This document shows, in pieces, positions 52,471-62,500 of a stretch of 64,000 nucleotides of DNA. Origin of the DNA: Candidatus Gastranaerophilales bacterium (GTDB lineage: Bacteria; Cyanobacteriota; Vampirovibrionia; Gastranaerophilales; Gastranaerophilaceae); NCBI GenBank assembly GCA_944324455.1, contig CALUWJ010000004.1:62001-126000 (forward strand), written 5' to 3'. The notes beneath the pieces are model-generated. The model worked only from the letters and a program-made list of their open reading frames with translations. It was not told the DNA's origin and made no database searches. Both the position numbers and the translations under genes were made by a program. The first letter of the stretch is position 1; every line of letters starts with the position of its first letter.

Positions 52471-52503
52471 TTTGTAGTATTTACCATAAAATAATACTAC
52501 AAA
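52471..52503. repeat. 11-bp inverted repeat upstream of the kinase-like gene
   Basis: TTTGTAGTATT (52471-52481) is the complement of AATACTACAAA (52493-52503) across 11 bases. It starts 15 bases upstream of the kinase-like start codon. No T run follows on the minus strand, so it is more likely an operator or leader hairpin than the metXW terminator. Confidence 0.5.
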
Positions 52504-52550
52504 TATAAAAAAAATGTAAATATAATTTATATATTTAATGTAAATTGTAT

Positions 52551-53165
52551 TTAGATATCTTTTGTAATTACAAAAATTGCTTGTTCACAAAAAAGATTTG
52601 CAATGTTTTTTATTAAAAAACCGCTCCTTGCTTTATTGTGTGTTAGATAAATTGATTTTTCAATTTTAATATTTCTTTTTTTGCAAAACTCAAAAAAATC
52701 TTCAATGGTTAAAAGATGCACATTTGGTGTATTATACCATTCGTAAGGAAGTGCTTTAGATTTTGGCATTTTACCTTTAAAAAAAAGATAAAACCTAACT
52801 CTCCAATAAGCAAAATTAGGAAAAGATATAATACATTTATTTGCAACTCTTAACATTTCATAAATTACAAACTCCGGATTTTTGGTTGATTGGAGGGTTT
52901 GATTTAAAATTGCCCAATCATAGCTATCATTTTGAAATTCATTTAATCCTTTATCTAAATCCCCTTGAATAACACTTAATCCGTTTTCAAGAGCTTCAAC
53001 GACGCAATCTTCATTTATTTCAACTCCTAGAGAATTTGTTTGTTTTTCATTCTTTAAAATCTTTAAAAGTTCACCGTTACCACAGCCTAAATCCAGCACT
53101 TTTGCATTTTTTTCAATCAAATTTAAGACAATTTTATAGTTTAAATTAAGATTTTTGGTAGTCAT
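52551..53165 (-). CDS. metW: MetW methyltransferase-like protein
   Basis: A 204-residue class I methyltransferase-fold protein. The SAM motif VLDLGCGNGELL lies at about 19-30, and VIQGDLDKGLNEF and LNQTLQSTKNPEFVIYEMLRV follow. The FPNFAYWRVR and YEWYNTPNVHLLT blocks are MetW signatures. MetW works with MetX in methionine synthesis, and the genes are adjacent with a single-base gap. Confidence 0.94.
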   Translation of the reverse strand: MTTKNLNLNYKIVLNLIEKNAKVLDLGCGNGELLKILKNEKQTNSLGVEINEDCVVEALENGLSVIQGDLDKGLNEFQNDSYDWAILNQTLQSTKNPEFVIYEMLRVANKCIISFPNFAYWRVRFYLFFKGKMPKSKALPYEWYNTPNVHLLTIEDFFEFCKKRNIKIEKSIYLTHNKARSGFLIKNIANLFCEQAIFVITKDI

Positions 53166-53166
53166 T

Positions 53167-54261
53167 TTATCCTCTTAAAAAGCTTTTTATTATTTTTGTT
53201 TGTTTGTCAAATTCCAATAAAAACGCATCATGCCCGCATTTACTTTCTAATTCAACAAAAGAAACATCTTTATTTATTTTTACTAATGCGTTAACCATTT
53301 GTTTTGCTTGTTTGGTGGTGAAAAGCCAATCAGTTGAAAAAGATATAATTAAAAATTTGGATTTTGTATCTTTGAGAGCGTTTTCAAGTGAACCGTATTC
53401 TTTAATGGGGTCATAATAATCTAGTGCTTTAGTTATATAAAGATAGCTGTTTGCGTCAAATCTATCTACAAAAATTTGCCCTTGGTGTTCTAAATAACTT
53501 TCAACTTGAAAATCTATGCCAAAATCAAAATTTGGTTTATCTTTAAATTCTCTGCCGAATTTTTTAATCATTGCTTCTTCGCATAAATATGTGATATGTC
53601 CTATCATTCTTGCTATTGCAAGCCCTGATTCAGGATGTTTTTTATCATAATAATTACCATTATTAAAATTAACATCTGTTAAAATTGCATTTCTCATAAC
53701 AGCGTTAAAAGCAATCGATTGAGCATTTAGGCGAGCGCTTGAAGCAATTATTATAGTTTTTTCAACAATATCAGGAAATTTTATTGACCACTCGAGAGCC
53801 TGCATGCCTCCCATAGAGCCTCCTGCTACTATGAGTTTTTTAATACCAAAAAAGTCAATTAATCTTTTTTGAACGTTTACCATATCTTCAACTGTAATTA
53901 CTGGAAAATCAAGTGCATAGGGTTTATTTGTTTCAGGATTAATGGATGATGGGCCCGTTGTTCCTTTGCAGCCGCCTAAAATATTTGATGAAATTATAAA
54001 ATATTTAGAGGTGTCAAAAGCTTTATTTTCCCCTATCATATCATTCCACCAGCCCGGTTTTTTACTGTCTTTATGGTAATAAGCGGCATGCGCATCTCCT
54101 GTTAGGGCATGGAGAACTAAAATTGCATTGTCTTTATTTTCATTTAATTTGCCATAAGTTTCATAAGCAATTTCGATATTATTTAAAGTTTTACCGCATT
54201 TTAATTTAAGCGGTTCTTTAAGTTTTAGAATTAATGTTTCAGAATATATTTTATTTTCCAT
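53167..54261 (-). CDS. metX: Homoserine O-acyltransferase MetX
   Basis: A 364-residue alpha/beta hydrolase. It acylates homoserine from acetyl-CoA (or succinyl-CoA in some MetX) for methionine synthesis. The nucleophile Ser is in GGSMGGMQALEW. The early part has VLHALTGDAHAA and NILGGCKGTTGPSS, and the late His is in KCGHDAFLLE. Full length. Operon with metW. Confidence 0.95.
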   Translation of the reverse strand: MENKIYSETLILKLKEPLKLKCGKTLNNIEIAYETYGKLNENKDNAILVLHALTGDAHAAYYHKDSKKPGWWNDMIGENKAFDTSKYFIISSNILGGCKGTTGPSSINPETNKPYALDFPVITVEDMVNVQKRLIDFFGIKKLIVAGGSMGGMQALEWSIKFPDIVEKTIIIASSARLNAQSIAFNAVMRNAILTDVNFNNGNYYDKKHPESGLAIARMIGHITYLCEEAMIKKFGREFKDKPNFDFGIDFQVESYLEHQGQIFVDRFDANSYLYITKALDYYDPIKEYGSLENALKDTKSKFLIISFSTDWLFTTKQAKQMVNALVKINKDVSFVELESKCGHDAFLLEFDKQTKIIKSFLRG

Positions 54262-54283
54262 AAAGCTATTTTATCATCTACAT

Positions 54284-54338
54284 CTAAAGTATAAAAATTT
54301 ATTAACTAATGTATAGATTATTAAAAAAAATACTTTAG
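54284..54338. repeat. 9-bp inverted repeat between metX and the HD-GYP-like gene
   Basis: CTAAAGTAT (54284-54292) is the complement of ATACTTTAG (54330-54338). It lies in the region between the divergent metX and HD-GYP-like genes and could be a shared operator. No SAM-riboswitch pattern is visible. Confidence 0.35.
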
Positions 54339-54394
54339 TTTTCAAAATTCCTGCCGATATGGTATTATATAAACGGCACAAGGATTGGGTATTT

Positions 54395-55678
54395 ATGAGC
54401 AGAACTAAAAAAACTAATAATGATGCTTCACTATATACAAGGAGTATAAACCTTTTAGAAGATGATCCTTTAGAAGAAATTTTTGCGCTGAATTTAGGTG
54501 ATTTTTTTACAGAGCATTTAATAAATCCTGAATTTGTAGAAAAAATATCTAAAAAGGCAAAAGAAAAAGATAAAAAGCAAAGTCTTAAAGAACAATTGAA
54601 AGAGCTTATTTCGATTTATTCAATTGATAATACTTTGAGCCTTTTAGGGTTTAACAATAATGAAGATTTTGTTATTTATAATTCCATAGCTAAAACAATA
54701 AAATTAATGCTAAATTTAGTTGAATGTAATATATTTTTAGCTAAAAAGAACTTACCTTTATGTCATTCGGGTTCATCAGAAGAAAAAATTTCAAATGAAA
54801 ATATAACAGATTATATAAAAGAAGTTATGAAAGAGGAAACAGAGCGTGTTTTTGAAAAAGACGGTTTTCAATTTTCCTTGTTTCCGATGAAAAATAATTT
54901 TGAATGTATAGGCGTAATTGAAATTGTAAGAAAGATTGAAAGACCCCTAGAATTTGAATACGCTGATTTAATTCAAAATATGGCAGGTCTGTTTGTAACA
55001 TCTTTAGGACTTCAAAAATTGATTGATGAAGTTAAAAGATTAATATCAGATGATAGTGTTTCAACGCTTGAACTTCAAAATCTTAGAGCTCAATTAACTG
55101 CTATTATCGGTGATTTAGGTGATCAGCAACAAGCATTTGTTGAAAAACTAGCTTATGCGGTTGACTTAAAAGGTCAATATAAACGCTCTCATTCAATAGA
55201 ATGTGCTGAATTATCTCGTGAAATTTGTAATCACATGGGATTAAATGAAAAAACAACCGATTTAATTTATTATGCAGGGTTGCTGCAAAATATCGGTAAA
55301 ATCACTTTATCAGAAGAATTGTTCACTAAAAAAGATAAATTAACAGATGCAGAATGGAATGAATTGAAAAATTCTCCTAATGTTGGAGTTGATTTATTGA
55401 TGAATATAAATTTCATGTCTGAAGTTGTTCCATATATTAATTATCAACAAGAAAGATATAACGGTTGCGGATATCCTGAGGGCTTGAGCGGAAATTCCAT
55501 TCCTTTGGGTTCAAGAATTATTGCGCTAGCCGGTGCATATTGTGCCTTAACTCAAGATAGAATTCATAGAAAAGCCTTAAGCAACAAAGAGGCTCTTGAA
55601 ATAATAAAACAAGAATCGGGTATAAAATGGGATCCAAATATTGTTGATGTTTTATTGGAGATAAAGGCTGAAAAATAA
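54395..55678 (+). CDS. GAF plus degenerate HD-GYP domain protein
   Basis: A 427-residue cytoplasmic protein. The N-terminal part (1-90) is unassigned, a GAF-like domain covers about 95-210, a linker helix follows, and an HD-GYP-type domain covers about 245-427. HD-GYP enzymes degrade cyclic di-GMP. Here the metal ligands are replaced: LLQNIGK (Gln298, Asn299) stands for HD, Ser327 for a His, QQE (351-353) for HHE, and Gly380 for an Asp. His266 and the GYPEGL signature (359-364) are kept. It is probably a non-catalytic c-di-GMP or protein-binding sensor. The ATG at 54395 is preferred over the one at 54359, with AAGGA upstream. Its own terminator follows. Confidence 0.8.
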   Translation: MSRTKKTNNDASLYTRSINLLEDDPLEEIFALNLGDFFTEHLINPEFVEKISKKAKEKDKKQSLKEQLKELISIYSIDNTLSLLGFNNNEDFVIYNSIAKTIKLMLNLVECNIFLAKKNLPLCHSGSSEEKISNENITDYIKEVMKEETERVFEKDGFQFSLFPMKNNFECIGVIEIVRKIERPLEFEYADLIQNMAGLFVTSLGLQKLIDEVKRLISDDSVSTLELQNLRAQLTAIIGDLGDQQQAFVEKLAYAVDLKGQYKRSHSIECAELSREICNHMGLNEKTTDLIYYAGLLQNIGKITLSEELFTKKDKLTDAEWNELKNSPNVGVDLLMNINFMSEVVPYINYQQERYNGCGYPEGLSGNSIPLGSRIIALAGAYCALTQDRIHRKALSNKEALEIIKQESGIKWDPNIVDVLLEIKAEK

Positions 55679-55701
55679 AACAAAATAATTATATTTATGA
55701 T

Positions 55702-55734
55702 AAAATCTTGGTATTATTTATGCCAAGATTTTTT
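55702..55734 (+). terminator. Intrinsic terminator between the HD-GYP-like and ATP-grasp genes
   Basis: AAAATCTTGG (55702-55711) pairs with CCAAGATTTT (55723-55732) and is followed by T residues. It ends just before the ribosome site of the next gene. Confidence 0.82.
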
Positions 55735-55750
55735 AAATAGAGGAATAAAA

Positions 55751-56893
55751 ATGATTATTTTAAATAAACCCTACGTATCTGATTTTTTAATTGAAACAAT
55801 AAAAAAGAATGGTTTTAGTGTATTAGATAATGAAATTGCAAGAAAATATTTTAATAGCGAAAATTTATTATCAGATGAAAAAGCAGTTGAGGTTTCTAAA
55901 AATGAGCCGATTTATTCAAATTCTGAAAATTCGATTGATTGGGTTGTAGAGAATTTAAAAAATTCAGATATTTCAAAAATGATTAAAATAAGCAAAGATA
56001 AGGTTTTATTCAGAGAATCATTAAGAAAAATCTACCCTGATTATTATTTTAGAAAAGTTACATTAGATGAAATTAAAAATATAAAAATTAATGAATTAAA
56101 ATTTCCTTTTGTTTTAAAACCAAGTGTAGGCTTTTTGAGTTTTGGGGTTTATCCTGTTAAAAACGAATTTGAATGGAAAAATGTGGTTGAAAAAATAAAT
56201 AAAGACATTGAAAAACTAGCAGGTTTTTTCCCAAAAAGCGTTGTAGATATGTCTGATTTTATTATTGAAGAAATGATAGATGGAGAAGAATATGCGCTTG
56301 ATGCTTATTATGATAAAAATGGTGAAGCTGTTATATTAAATATTTTTCATCATCCGTTTTTTGATGATAAAGATGTATCTGATAGGGCTTATTATACTTC
56401 TAAAAAGATTATTGAAACATATCATGATAAATTAAAAGTTTTGTTAGATGAAATCGGCAAAGAAATCGGATATAAGAATTTTCCGTTTCATATTGAATTA
56501 AGAATAAATGAAGATAAAATTATTCCGATTGAAGTTAACCCAATGCGTTTTTGCGGATGGTGCATAACTGATATTGCTCAAAATGCTTGGAATATAAATG
56601 TTTATGAATATTTTTTAAAACAATTAAAACCAAACTGGCATGAAATATTAAAAAATTCAACCGATGATTATTTTTATTTCACAATGGGTGATATTCCATC
56701 TTCGATGGATAAAAAAATGATTAAATCAGTTAATTATGAGAAATATTTAAAAAATATTTCAAATCCTTTAGTGATAAGAAAAATTGATTATAAAAATAAT
56801 CCTGTTTTTGCGATTGTTTTTGCAAAAACTTCATCAATTGATGAGATAAAAAATATTCTAAAATTAGATATGAAAGAGTTTATTGAGCTTTAA
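55751..56893 (+). CDS. ATP-grasp ligase-like protein of unknown substrate
   Basis: A 380-residue protein with an ATP-grasp fold. The Lys site lies in FPFVLKPSVGFLSFGVYPV (about 118-136), the metal residues in FHIELRINED and IPIEVNPMRFCGW (around 255-280), and IIEEMIDGEEYALDAYY between. The family joins a carboxylate to an amine or thiol using ATP; the substrate is not evident. An AGAGGAATA ribosome site supports ATG 55751; the in-frame ATG at 55697 lies in the terminator and is rejected. It converges with the ribonucleotide reductase-like gene, overlapping by 14 bases. Confidence 0.8.
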   Translation: MIILNKPYVSDFLIETIKKNGFSVLDNEIARKYFNSENLLSDEKAVEVSKNEPIYSNSENSIDWVVENLKNSDISKMIKISKDKVLFRESLRKIYPDYYFRKVTLDEIKNIKINELKFPFVLKPSVGFLSFGVYPVKNEFEWKNVVEKINKDIEKLAGFFPKSVVDMSDFIIEEMIDGEEYALDAYYDKNGEAVILNIFHHPFFDDKDVSDRAYYTSKKIIETYHDKLKVLLDEIGKEIGYKNFPFHIELRINEDKIIPIEVNPMRFCGWCITDIAQNAWNINVYEYFLKQLKPNWHEILKNSTDDYFYFTMGDIPSSMDKKMIKSVNYEKYLKNISNPLVIRKIDYKNNPVFAIVFAKTSSIDEIKNILKLDMKEFIEL

Positions 56894-58175
56894 AAACACT
56901 AATACCCTTAATTCCTTTTTGTTTAGAATATCTTATAATTTGATTGATGTCATTAATATTGCTTTCAGGTGCCAAATTTATCGTTTTTGAAATTTGTCCG
57001 TCAGTATATTTTTGTGCAGTTGCTAAAGTGTCGATTTCATTATAATAATTAAGCGATTTATTTTTATGTGGTTCAATTGATGGAGTTGTTTTTAATAGTC
57101 TTGAAATTGTTCCTGTGGGCGAAATTGCGGTTTTTAAACCGTTTGAATTTACTTCTTTTTTAATAATTTTAAGACAATTTTCTAAAATTTCATTTGCATT
57201 TTTTTCTCCATAATTATATCCAAGATAATCAAGAAGTTTTTGATAGCCTAAAACTCCTATAAAACCGTCAGACGCAATATTTTTAAAACCTTTAGATAAT
57301 AAATTTGCGCTATATTTTAAAAGCTTATAATTTATAGTATTGGTTTTTTTATCATAAAATTTAGATAAATTAATCTGTGCTAATTTTAGACCTTGGTTCT
57401 CTTTTAATTCTGCTGCAGCACAGCAATCACAAAGATAATTTTCATTGTTTGAAAAAATTATGGCAGGTTCACCTGATTTTAGCATTGAAGATAAAAGATT
57501 ATTATAAATTGTTTTTGCATTTACTTTAGAACCGTTTTTTAAGATTAAATCTTTATTATTATCAACTTTAGTTAAAAAATCATCATTTATTATAACCGAT
57601 AAATCAAAGCACCAGTTTTTGTAGTCTTTATTATCTTTTAAATGAATAAAATCAAGAATTTTGGGATGATTTATCGGCAACAATCCTATTAATGCAGGAG
57701 GACGAGAAAGCGAGCTTTCTCTAAATTTAAAATATTTATTTATCTTTTTAATTTCATCAGTTGGGTTTTGAAAATCTTTAAAATTAATCCCGATTCCAAA
57801 ACCGTTTTTAATTGAATTTTCTAATAAAACACAATGTGATAGAGTTGTTTTTTTTGGGTTTAATTTTATTGCAACTGCGCTTTTTGGGTCATTAAGATTT
57901 GAATAAGCATTGCTTGATAGGCTAACATAGCCTCCTTTTAAAAGGGTGGAAAAATTTTTTTTATCATTAGAATTTGAAAAAAGTTTATTTGAAATATTAT
58001 CAAAAAAATCATTGATATTTTGATTTTGGTTTATGATTTTTCTTTGAATTAAAACTTTTTTATCTATATTTGGATTTTCAAAAGCACAAAAATCATTCCT
58101 ATAAGCTGGATTTATCTTGGGAATGTAGTTATATTTTATTGATTTAATTGGCTGAGTTGGCAATATTTGAAGCAT
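56880..58175 (-). CDS. Short class II ribonucleotide reductase-like protein lacking the NPCGE motif
   Basis: A 431-residue homologue of B12-dependent (NrdJ-type) ribonucleotide reductase. Matching landmarks are SHCVLLENSIKNGFG (113-127, with the first redox-type Cys115), RPPALIGLLPINHPKILDFI (158-177), INLSKFYD (268-275), SPTGTISRLLKTTPSIEPH (352-370), KYTDGQISKTINL (389-401) and the end GIKGISVF. The region that should hold the catalytic NPCGE reads LCDCCAAAEL (248-257), with no match to the Asn-Pro-Cys-Gly-Glu set. No N-terminal ATP cone or C-terminal Cys tail. Reduction of nucleotides seems unlikely. It starts 1 base after scpB, last in the smc series. Confidence 0.75.
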   Translation of the reverse strand: MLQILPTQPIKSIKYNYIPKINPAYRNDFCAFENPNIDKKVLIQRKIINQNQNINDFFDNISNKLFSNSNDKKNFSTLLKGGYVSLSSNAYSNLNDPKSAVAIKLNPKKTTLSHCVLLENSIKNGFGIGINFKDFQNPTDEIKKINKYFKFRESSLSRPPALIGLLPINHPKILDFIHLKDNKDYKNWCFDLSVIINDDFLTKVDNNKDLILKNGSKVNAKTIYNNLLSSMLKSGEPAIIFSNNENYLCDCCAAAELKENQGLKLAQINLSKFYDKKTNTINYKLLKYSANLLSKGFKNIASDGFIGVLGYQKLLDYLGYNYGEKNANEILENCLKIIKKEVNSNGLKTAISPTGTISRLLKTTPSIEPHKNKSLNYYNEIDTLATAQKYTDGQISKTINLAPESNINDINQIIRYSKQKGIKGISVFKAQ

Positions 58176-58176
58176 T

Positions 58177-58689
58177 TTATAGATTTTTTAGGTCTTGAGT
58201 AGCGTCAAGCTTTTTAACAAGAGCTTTGATATCTCCTTTTAGTTTAAAATATTCTTGGAATTTTTTTGTCGTTCTAATATTAAAACTTCTTCCGTTTTTA
58301 TCTTTTGTTCTTGAAATTAGCCCTTGTTCTAATAATTCTGCAATATGTTCATAAGCACTTGGGCGAATTTCTTTTAAATAAGATTGTCTTATAGGTTCTT
58401 TTAGCGCAATTACCGTTAAAGTTTTTAAAACTGCGGGTTTTAATTCAACAGGACATAATTTTTCAACTATATCCATGTGTTCTGCTTTAACTTGGATAAT
58501 ATATCCGTCTTCATCATCAATTTCCAGTGCACCGTTTCTGGAAGAATAATCAAACATTAAATCCAAAAGCGCACTTTCAACTTGTTCAACATCAATATCT
58601 ATAATCTGAGCAATTTCATCAGGGTGCATTGCTCTTGATGTTATAAATAAAACAGCTTCTATTTTTGATTTTAATACTTCAGGTTCCAT
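58177..58689 (-). CDS. scpB: Condensin subunit ScpB
   Basis: A 170-residue winged-helix protein, partner of ScpA and SMC in chromosome segregation. Hallmarks are SKIEAVLFITSRAMHPDEIAQI near the N-terminus, LKTLTVIALKEPIRQSYLKEIRP in the middle, and LLEQGLISRTKDKNGRSFNIRTT (GLI...GR.. block). Two bases after scpA. Confidence 0.93.
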   Translation of the reverse strand: MEPEVLKSKIEAVLFITSRAMHPDEIAQIIDIDVEQVESALLDLMFDYSSRNGALEIDDEDGYIIQVKAEHMDIVEKLCPVELKPAVLKTLTVIALKEPIRQSYLKEIRPSAYEHIAELLEQGLISRTKDKNGRSFNIRTTKKFQEYFKLKGDIKALVKKLDATQDLKNL

Positions 58690-58691
58690 TT

Positions 58692-59564
58692 TTAATTTTC
58701 TTTCTTGGTTTTATTTTGTTCTTTTTTTACGAACAATTTTCCATAAAATTCATCTTGATAAAGTTCACATTCTTCTTCACGAGCCAAGAACAATAATGCA
58801 ATAAAAGCTGAACTTCTATCAAATCCTAAAAGGCAAAGCTCTCTTAATTCAATATTTTCTTCTCTTTGAAAAATCTGCACAAGATTTTGGCGCATTTTTT
58901 CAACAACTTGTTCAACATATTCTTCATGGGCTAATTCTTTAATATCAGAAGCTTTTAAATTAGCATAGTTTCGAACGCGCCTTTCTTTTCTATCCAGCGC
59001 AGATTTAATTGCATATTTTTTTTCTAATTCTTCATAAAATTGAATATGGCGGATTAAATCTTTTAAGGTTACCGTTCTTTTTCTATTTAATCTTACTGAT
59101 GTTCTTCTTTGTAAAACCTCATCAAATGAAACAACATTGTTTGTCGGTATTTGCATTTGTTCATAATCAAGTTCATCATTGAAATCATCTTCAAAATAAT
59201 CTTCAGGTTCCATTTCAAAATCATTAATGGAAATTCCTTGCAAGATATCGGATTTAATTTTTAAAAGAGTGGATGAAAATAAAATAGCTTTTCCGACAAA
59301 ACGAAGATTGTCTTGTTTTAATTCAGAAATTCGCTTCATGTATTTATCATACAAATCAACAATATCAATGTTCCAAGGGTCAATTTTGCCCATTTTAACT
59401 AAATCAAGGATGATTTCAATGGCGTCTGTTTGAACATTTTTTTTAATACCGGTATTTGAAATAAACTCAATATTATCACCAAAATCAACTGTGCCATCAA
59501 GCACTTTGATTTCATCATACATATTTTTATTATTACCGTAAAACTCGCTAACTGCTTCAGACAT
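58692..59564 (-). CDS. scpA: Condensin kleisin ScpA
   Basis: A 290-residue kleisin linking the SMC heads. The N-terminal part has LDLVKMGKIDPWNIDIVDLYDKYM, which binds the SMC neck. An acidic linker follows (about 117-134), and the C-terminal winged helix has AFIALLFLAREEECELYQDEFYGKLFV. Its ATG overlaps the stop of smc in TAATG, implying coupled translation. Confidence 0.94.
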   Translation of the reverse strand: MSEAVSEFYGNNKNMYDEIKVLDGTVDFGDNIEFISNTGIKKNVQTDAIEIILDLVKMGKIDPWNIDIVDLYDKYMKRISELKQDNLRFVGKAILFSSTLLKIKSDILQGISINDFEMEPEDYFEDDFNDELDYEQMQIPTNNVVSFDEVLQRRTSVRLNRKRTVTLKDLIRHIQFYEELEKKYAIKSALDRKERRVRNYANLKASDIKELAHEEYVEQVVEKMRQNLVQIFQREENIELRELCLLGFDRSSAFIALLFLAREEECELYQDEFYGKLFVKKEQNKTKKEN

Positions 59565-62500
59565 TATTCATCCTTTATTTTAATTCCTGAGATTTTTGTA
59601 ACCCCTTTGTCTTTTTGAGTTACACCAATCATTCTGTCTGCATTATCAAGCATCGGTTTTCTAAGTGAAACAACGATAAATTGAGCAGTTTTAGATTGAT
59701 TGGTGATGATTTGAGCCAATTTTTCAACATTTGGTCCATCAAGGTGCATATCAACTTCATCAAATGCATAAAATGGTGCGGGCAGATATTTTTGAATTGC
59801 AAACACAAAAGCAAGCGCTGTTAGAGATTTTTCCCCGCCTGACATACCGGCAAGTTTTTGGTTTCTTTTATCTCTTATGTTTGCAACAAAAGTTAAACCG
59901 CCCATAAACGGATCTTCTTCATTTTCTAATGATAGAGAACCTGAGCCTTGAGAAATTTGTTCAAAAACTTCTTTGAAATTGTTGTTTATTGCATGATAAG
60001 CTTCAAGGAAAGTTTCTTTTTTTAGCCCTTGATAGCCATTCATCCTTGTTTTGATTTCATTTTTTTCATTGTTTAGAGTTTCAACTTTTTCTTTATAAGA
60101 ATTTTGACGTTCTAAAACTGCGTCATATTCTGTTAGAGCTCTCATGTTAACAGGTTCTAATTCTTCCATTTTCTTTTGCAGTTTAGAAATTTTAGAATTG
60201 ATTTCATCAAGAGAAATTTCTGTTTGCTCAAGCTCTTTTGGATTAATTCCGATTTCATTAAATTCTTTTAAAATATTTTCTAAAATCGGCTCTAATTCGC
60301 GTCTTCTTGCTTTATAGCTTTCTTCTTGTTCTAATAATCTTTCGATATCATCTTGAATTTTATTTTTAGAGGTTTTAGAGTTCAATAATTCTTCTTGTAG
60401 TTCATCTCTTTTTTGTTGTAATTCAACAAGGTTTTTACCCAGTTCAAGAATTTCTTTTTCAAGCTTTTCAAGAACTTCTTTTAGAGATGAAATTTCTTTT
60501 TCAAATTGTTCTTTTTCGGTTTTTAGATTTTCATTATCACTTGTTAATTTTTTAATATCATTTTCACGAGTTGAAATTTGACTTTGTTGGAATTTGATTT
60601 GGTTTTTATCTTTTTCAATGTCATTTTCCTTTGTCATTATTGCTTTTTCAAGGTCTTTTATATCTTGTTCAACTCCTGTTGTTTTTTCTTTTAATTTTTT
60701 TAATTCACCCTCATCAATTAATTTTTCAACAGCTTCAAGTTCTTCTTGGAGGCTTTGTGTTTGTTCATTTAATTTAATGTGTTTATTTTCAATTAAATCA
60801 AGTTCACGAGATAATTTTGTATTTTTTTCTTTTAATTCTTTTAAAAGTTTTTCGCCGTCAGAAATAATATTTGAACTTGACTCATTATTTGAAATAAGGT
60901 TTTTAAGCTCAATTTTAGCCCCATTTAGAGTATTTAGGGCGGTTGAGTGTTTTTGTCTTATGTTATCCAATCTTCTCTCTAAATCTTTTTCTTTTTGAGC
61001 TAAATCTCTTGATGATTGTTCTAAATCTTTTAGTGCTTTTTTGTATTTTTCCAGTTCTCTTTCTTGGCTTTTATCAAAAAATGAAGCATTTTTCTTTTTG
61101 GCACCACCTGTTATAAGACCGCTTTTTTCCGTTATATCGCCATCAAGGGTTACTACTCTATATTTACCTGCTAATTTTTTAGCGCAGTTTTCATCTTCTA
61201 CAACAATGGTTTCACCAAGTGCAAAATAAAATGCATCAAGATATTTATCATCAAAATCAATTAAGTTGATTGCAAAATCAATAACACCTTTTTCTTTTGG
61301 CAGTGATAATCTATTTGGTGTTTTTTTGATTATGCTTAAAGGAATAAAAGAGGCTCTATCTCTACCCAATGAACGCAAGACCTGAATTGCTTTATAAGCA
61401 ACATCTTGATTATCAACAACGATTGAATAAGCTCGAGCGCCCATTGCAACATTAATAGCGTCAATATATTCACCTTCAACATCGGCTAATTGAGCCAAAG
61501 GCTGATGAACACCCTCAATATGTGCATTTAAAACTGATTGAATGCCTGAACCTTGCCCTGCTGTTTTATAAGCATTTTTATTTGCATCCAAGATTGCTAT
61601 TCTTTTTTGTGCTTGTTGGATTTTATAGAATGAATCTTCTTTTTGTGCTTTTGTTTTATCTAATTCTTCGAAGGTTTTTGTTTGAATTATTTTGCATTCT
61701 TCAACCTCTTTAGATAGTGTTTCAATTTGAAGATTTAATTTATCTTTTTCATCTTCAAAGATTTTGGATGAATTTAAAAGTTTTTCAATTTGAGTTTTTG
61801 TTTGATTGATTTTCTCAGAATTATTTTTGTATTCACTCTCAAGAGGCAGTTGTTCTTTTATTAATTCTGTTTCTTTATCTTTTAGAGTTTCTATTTCTTT
61901 TTTTAATTTATTTCTGTTTTGGATGTGTTCATCAGCAGATTTATTTAATCCTGTCATTTCTGTGATGATTTTATTCAGTTCTTCTTTTTTTGCTTTTAGA
62001 GAAGCATTTAATTCATCAAGCTCTTTATTTTTTTCTTCAATTGCGTTTGTGTATTCTTCAATTTTTTGTTTTTGAACTTCGATACCGTTTTTATAGCCCT
62101 CGATAGATTTAAGATTATCAAGCGTTGTTTTATCACATTGAGCTATGGCAGATTTTTTGCGCTCAACTTCACCTTTTTTTTCTTCTAAAAGTTTTTTAAC
62201 TTCAAGTTGTTTTTCTTCTCCTTGAGCTTTAACTTTTGAATTTATTTCGTCATATTTTATTTTAAGGTCTTCAATTTTAGTTGTTGCTTCTTTTAGCTTT
62301 TCGTTTAATTCTTTTTTTGTTTTTGTTGCCATTAAAATATTTTGATGTACAAGCTCTAAGGAACGAACGGTATCAAAGTATTTTGCACTTTGAATTTTTG
62401 TTTCAAGCTCTGTTTTTTCGTCTTTAAATTTTTTGTATTTAAGCGCAACTTCTCTTTCTTGTTTTAATTGTTCAATTCTATTATCTATTTCATTAATTAA

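Noticed and set aside
54262-54394. SAM riboswitch in front of metX
   Set aside because: No SAM-I/II type conserved core or leader terminator; only a short inverted repeat is seen.
60594-62075. Several open + strand stretches opposite smc
   Set aside because: Antisense shadows of the coiled-coil codons; no ribosome sites, Ser/Phe-rich and unlike real proteins.
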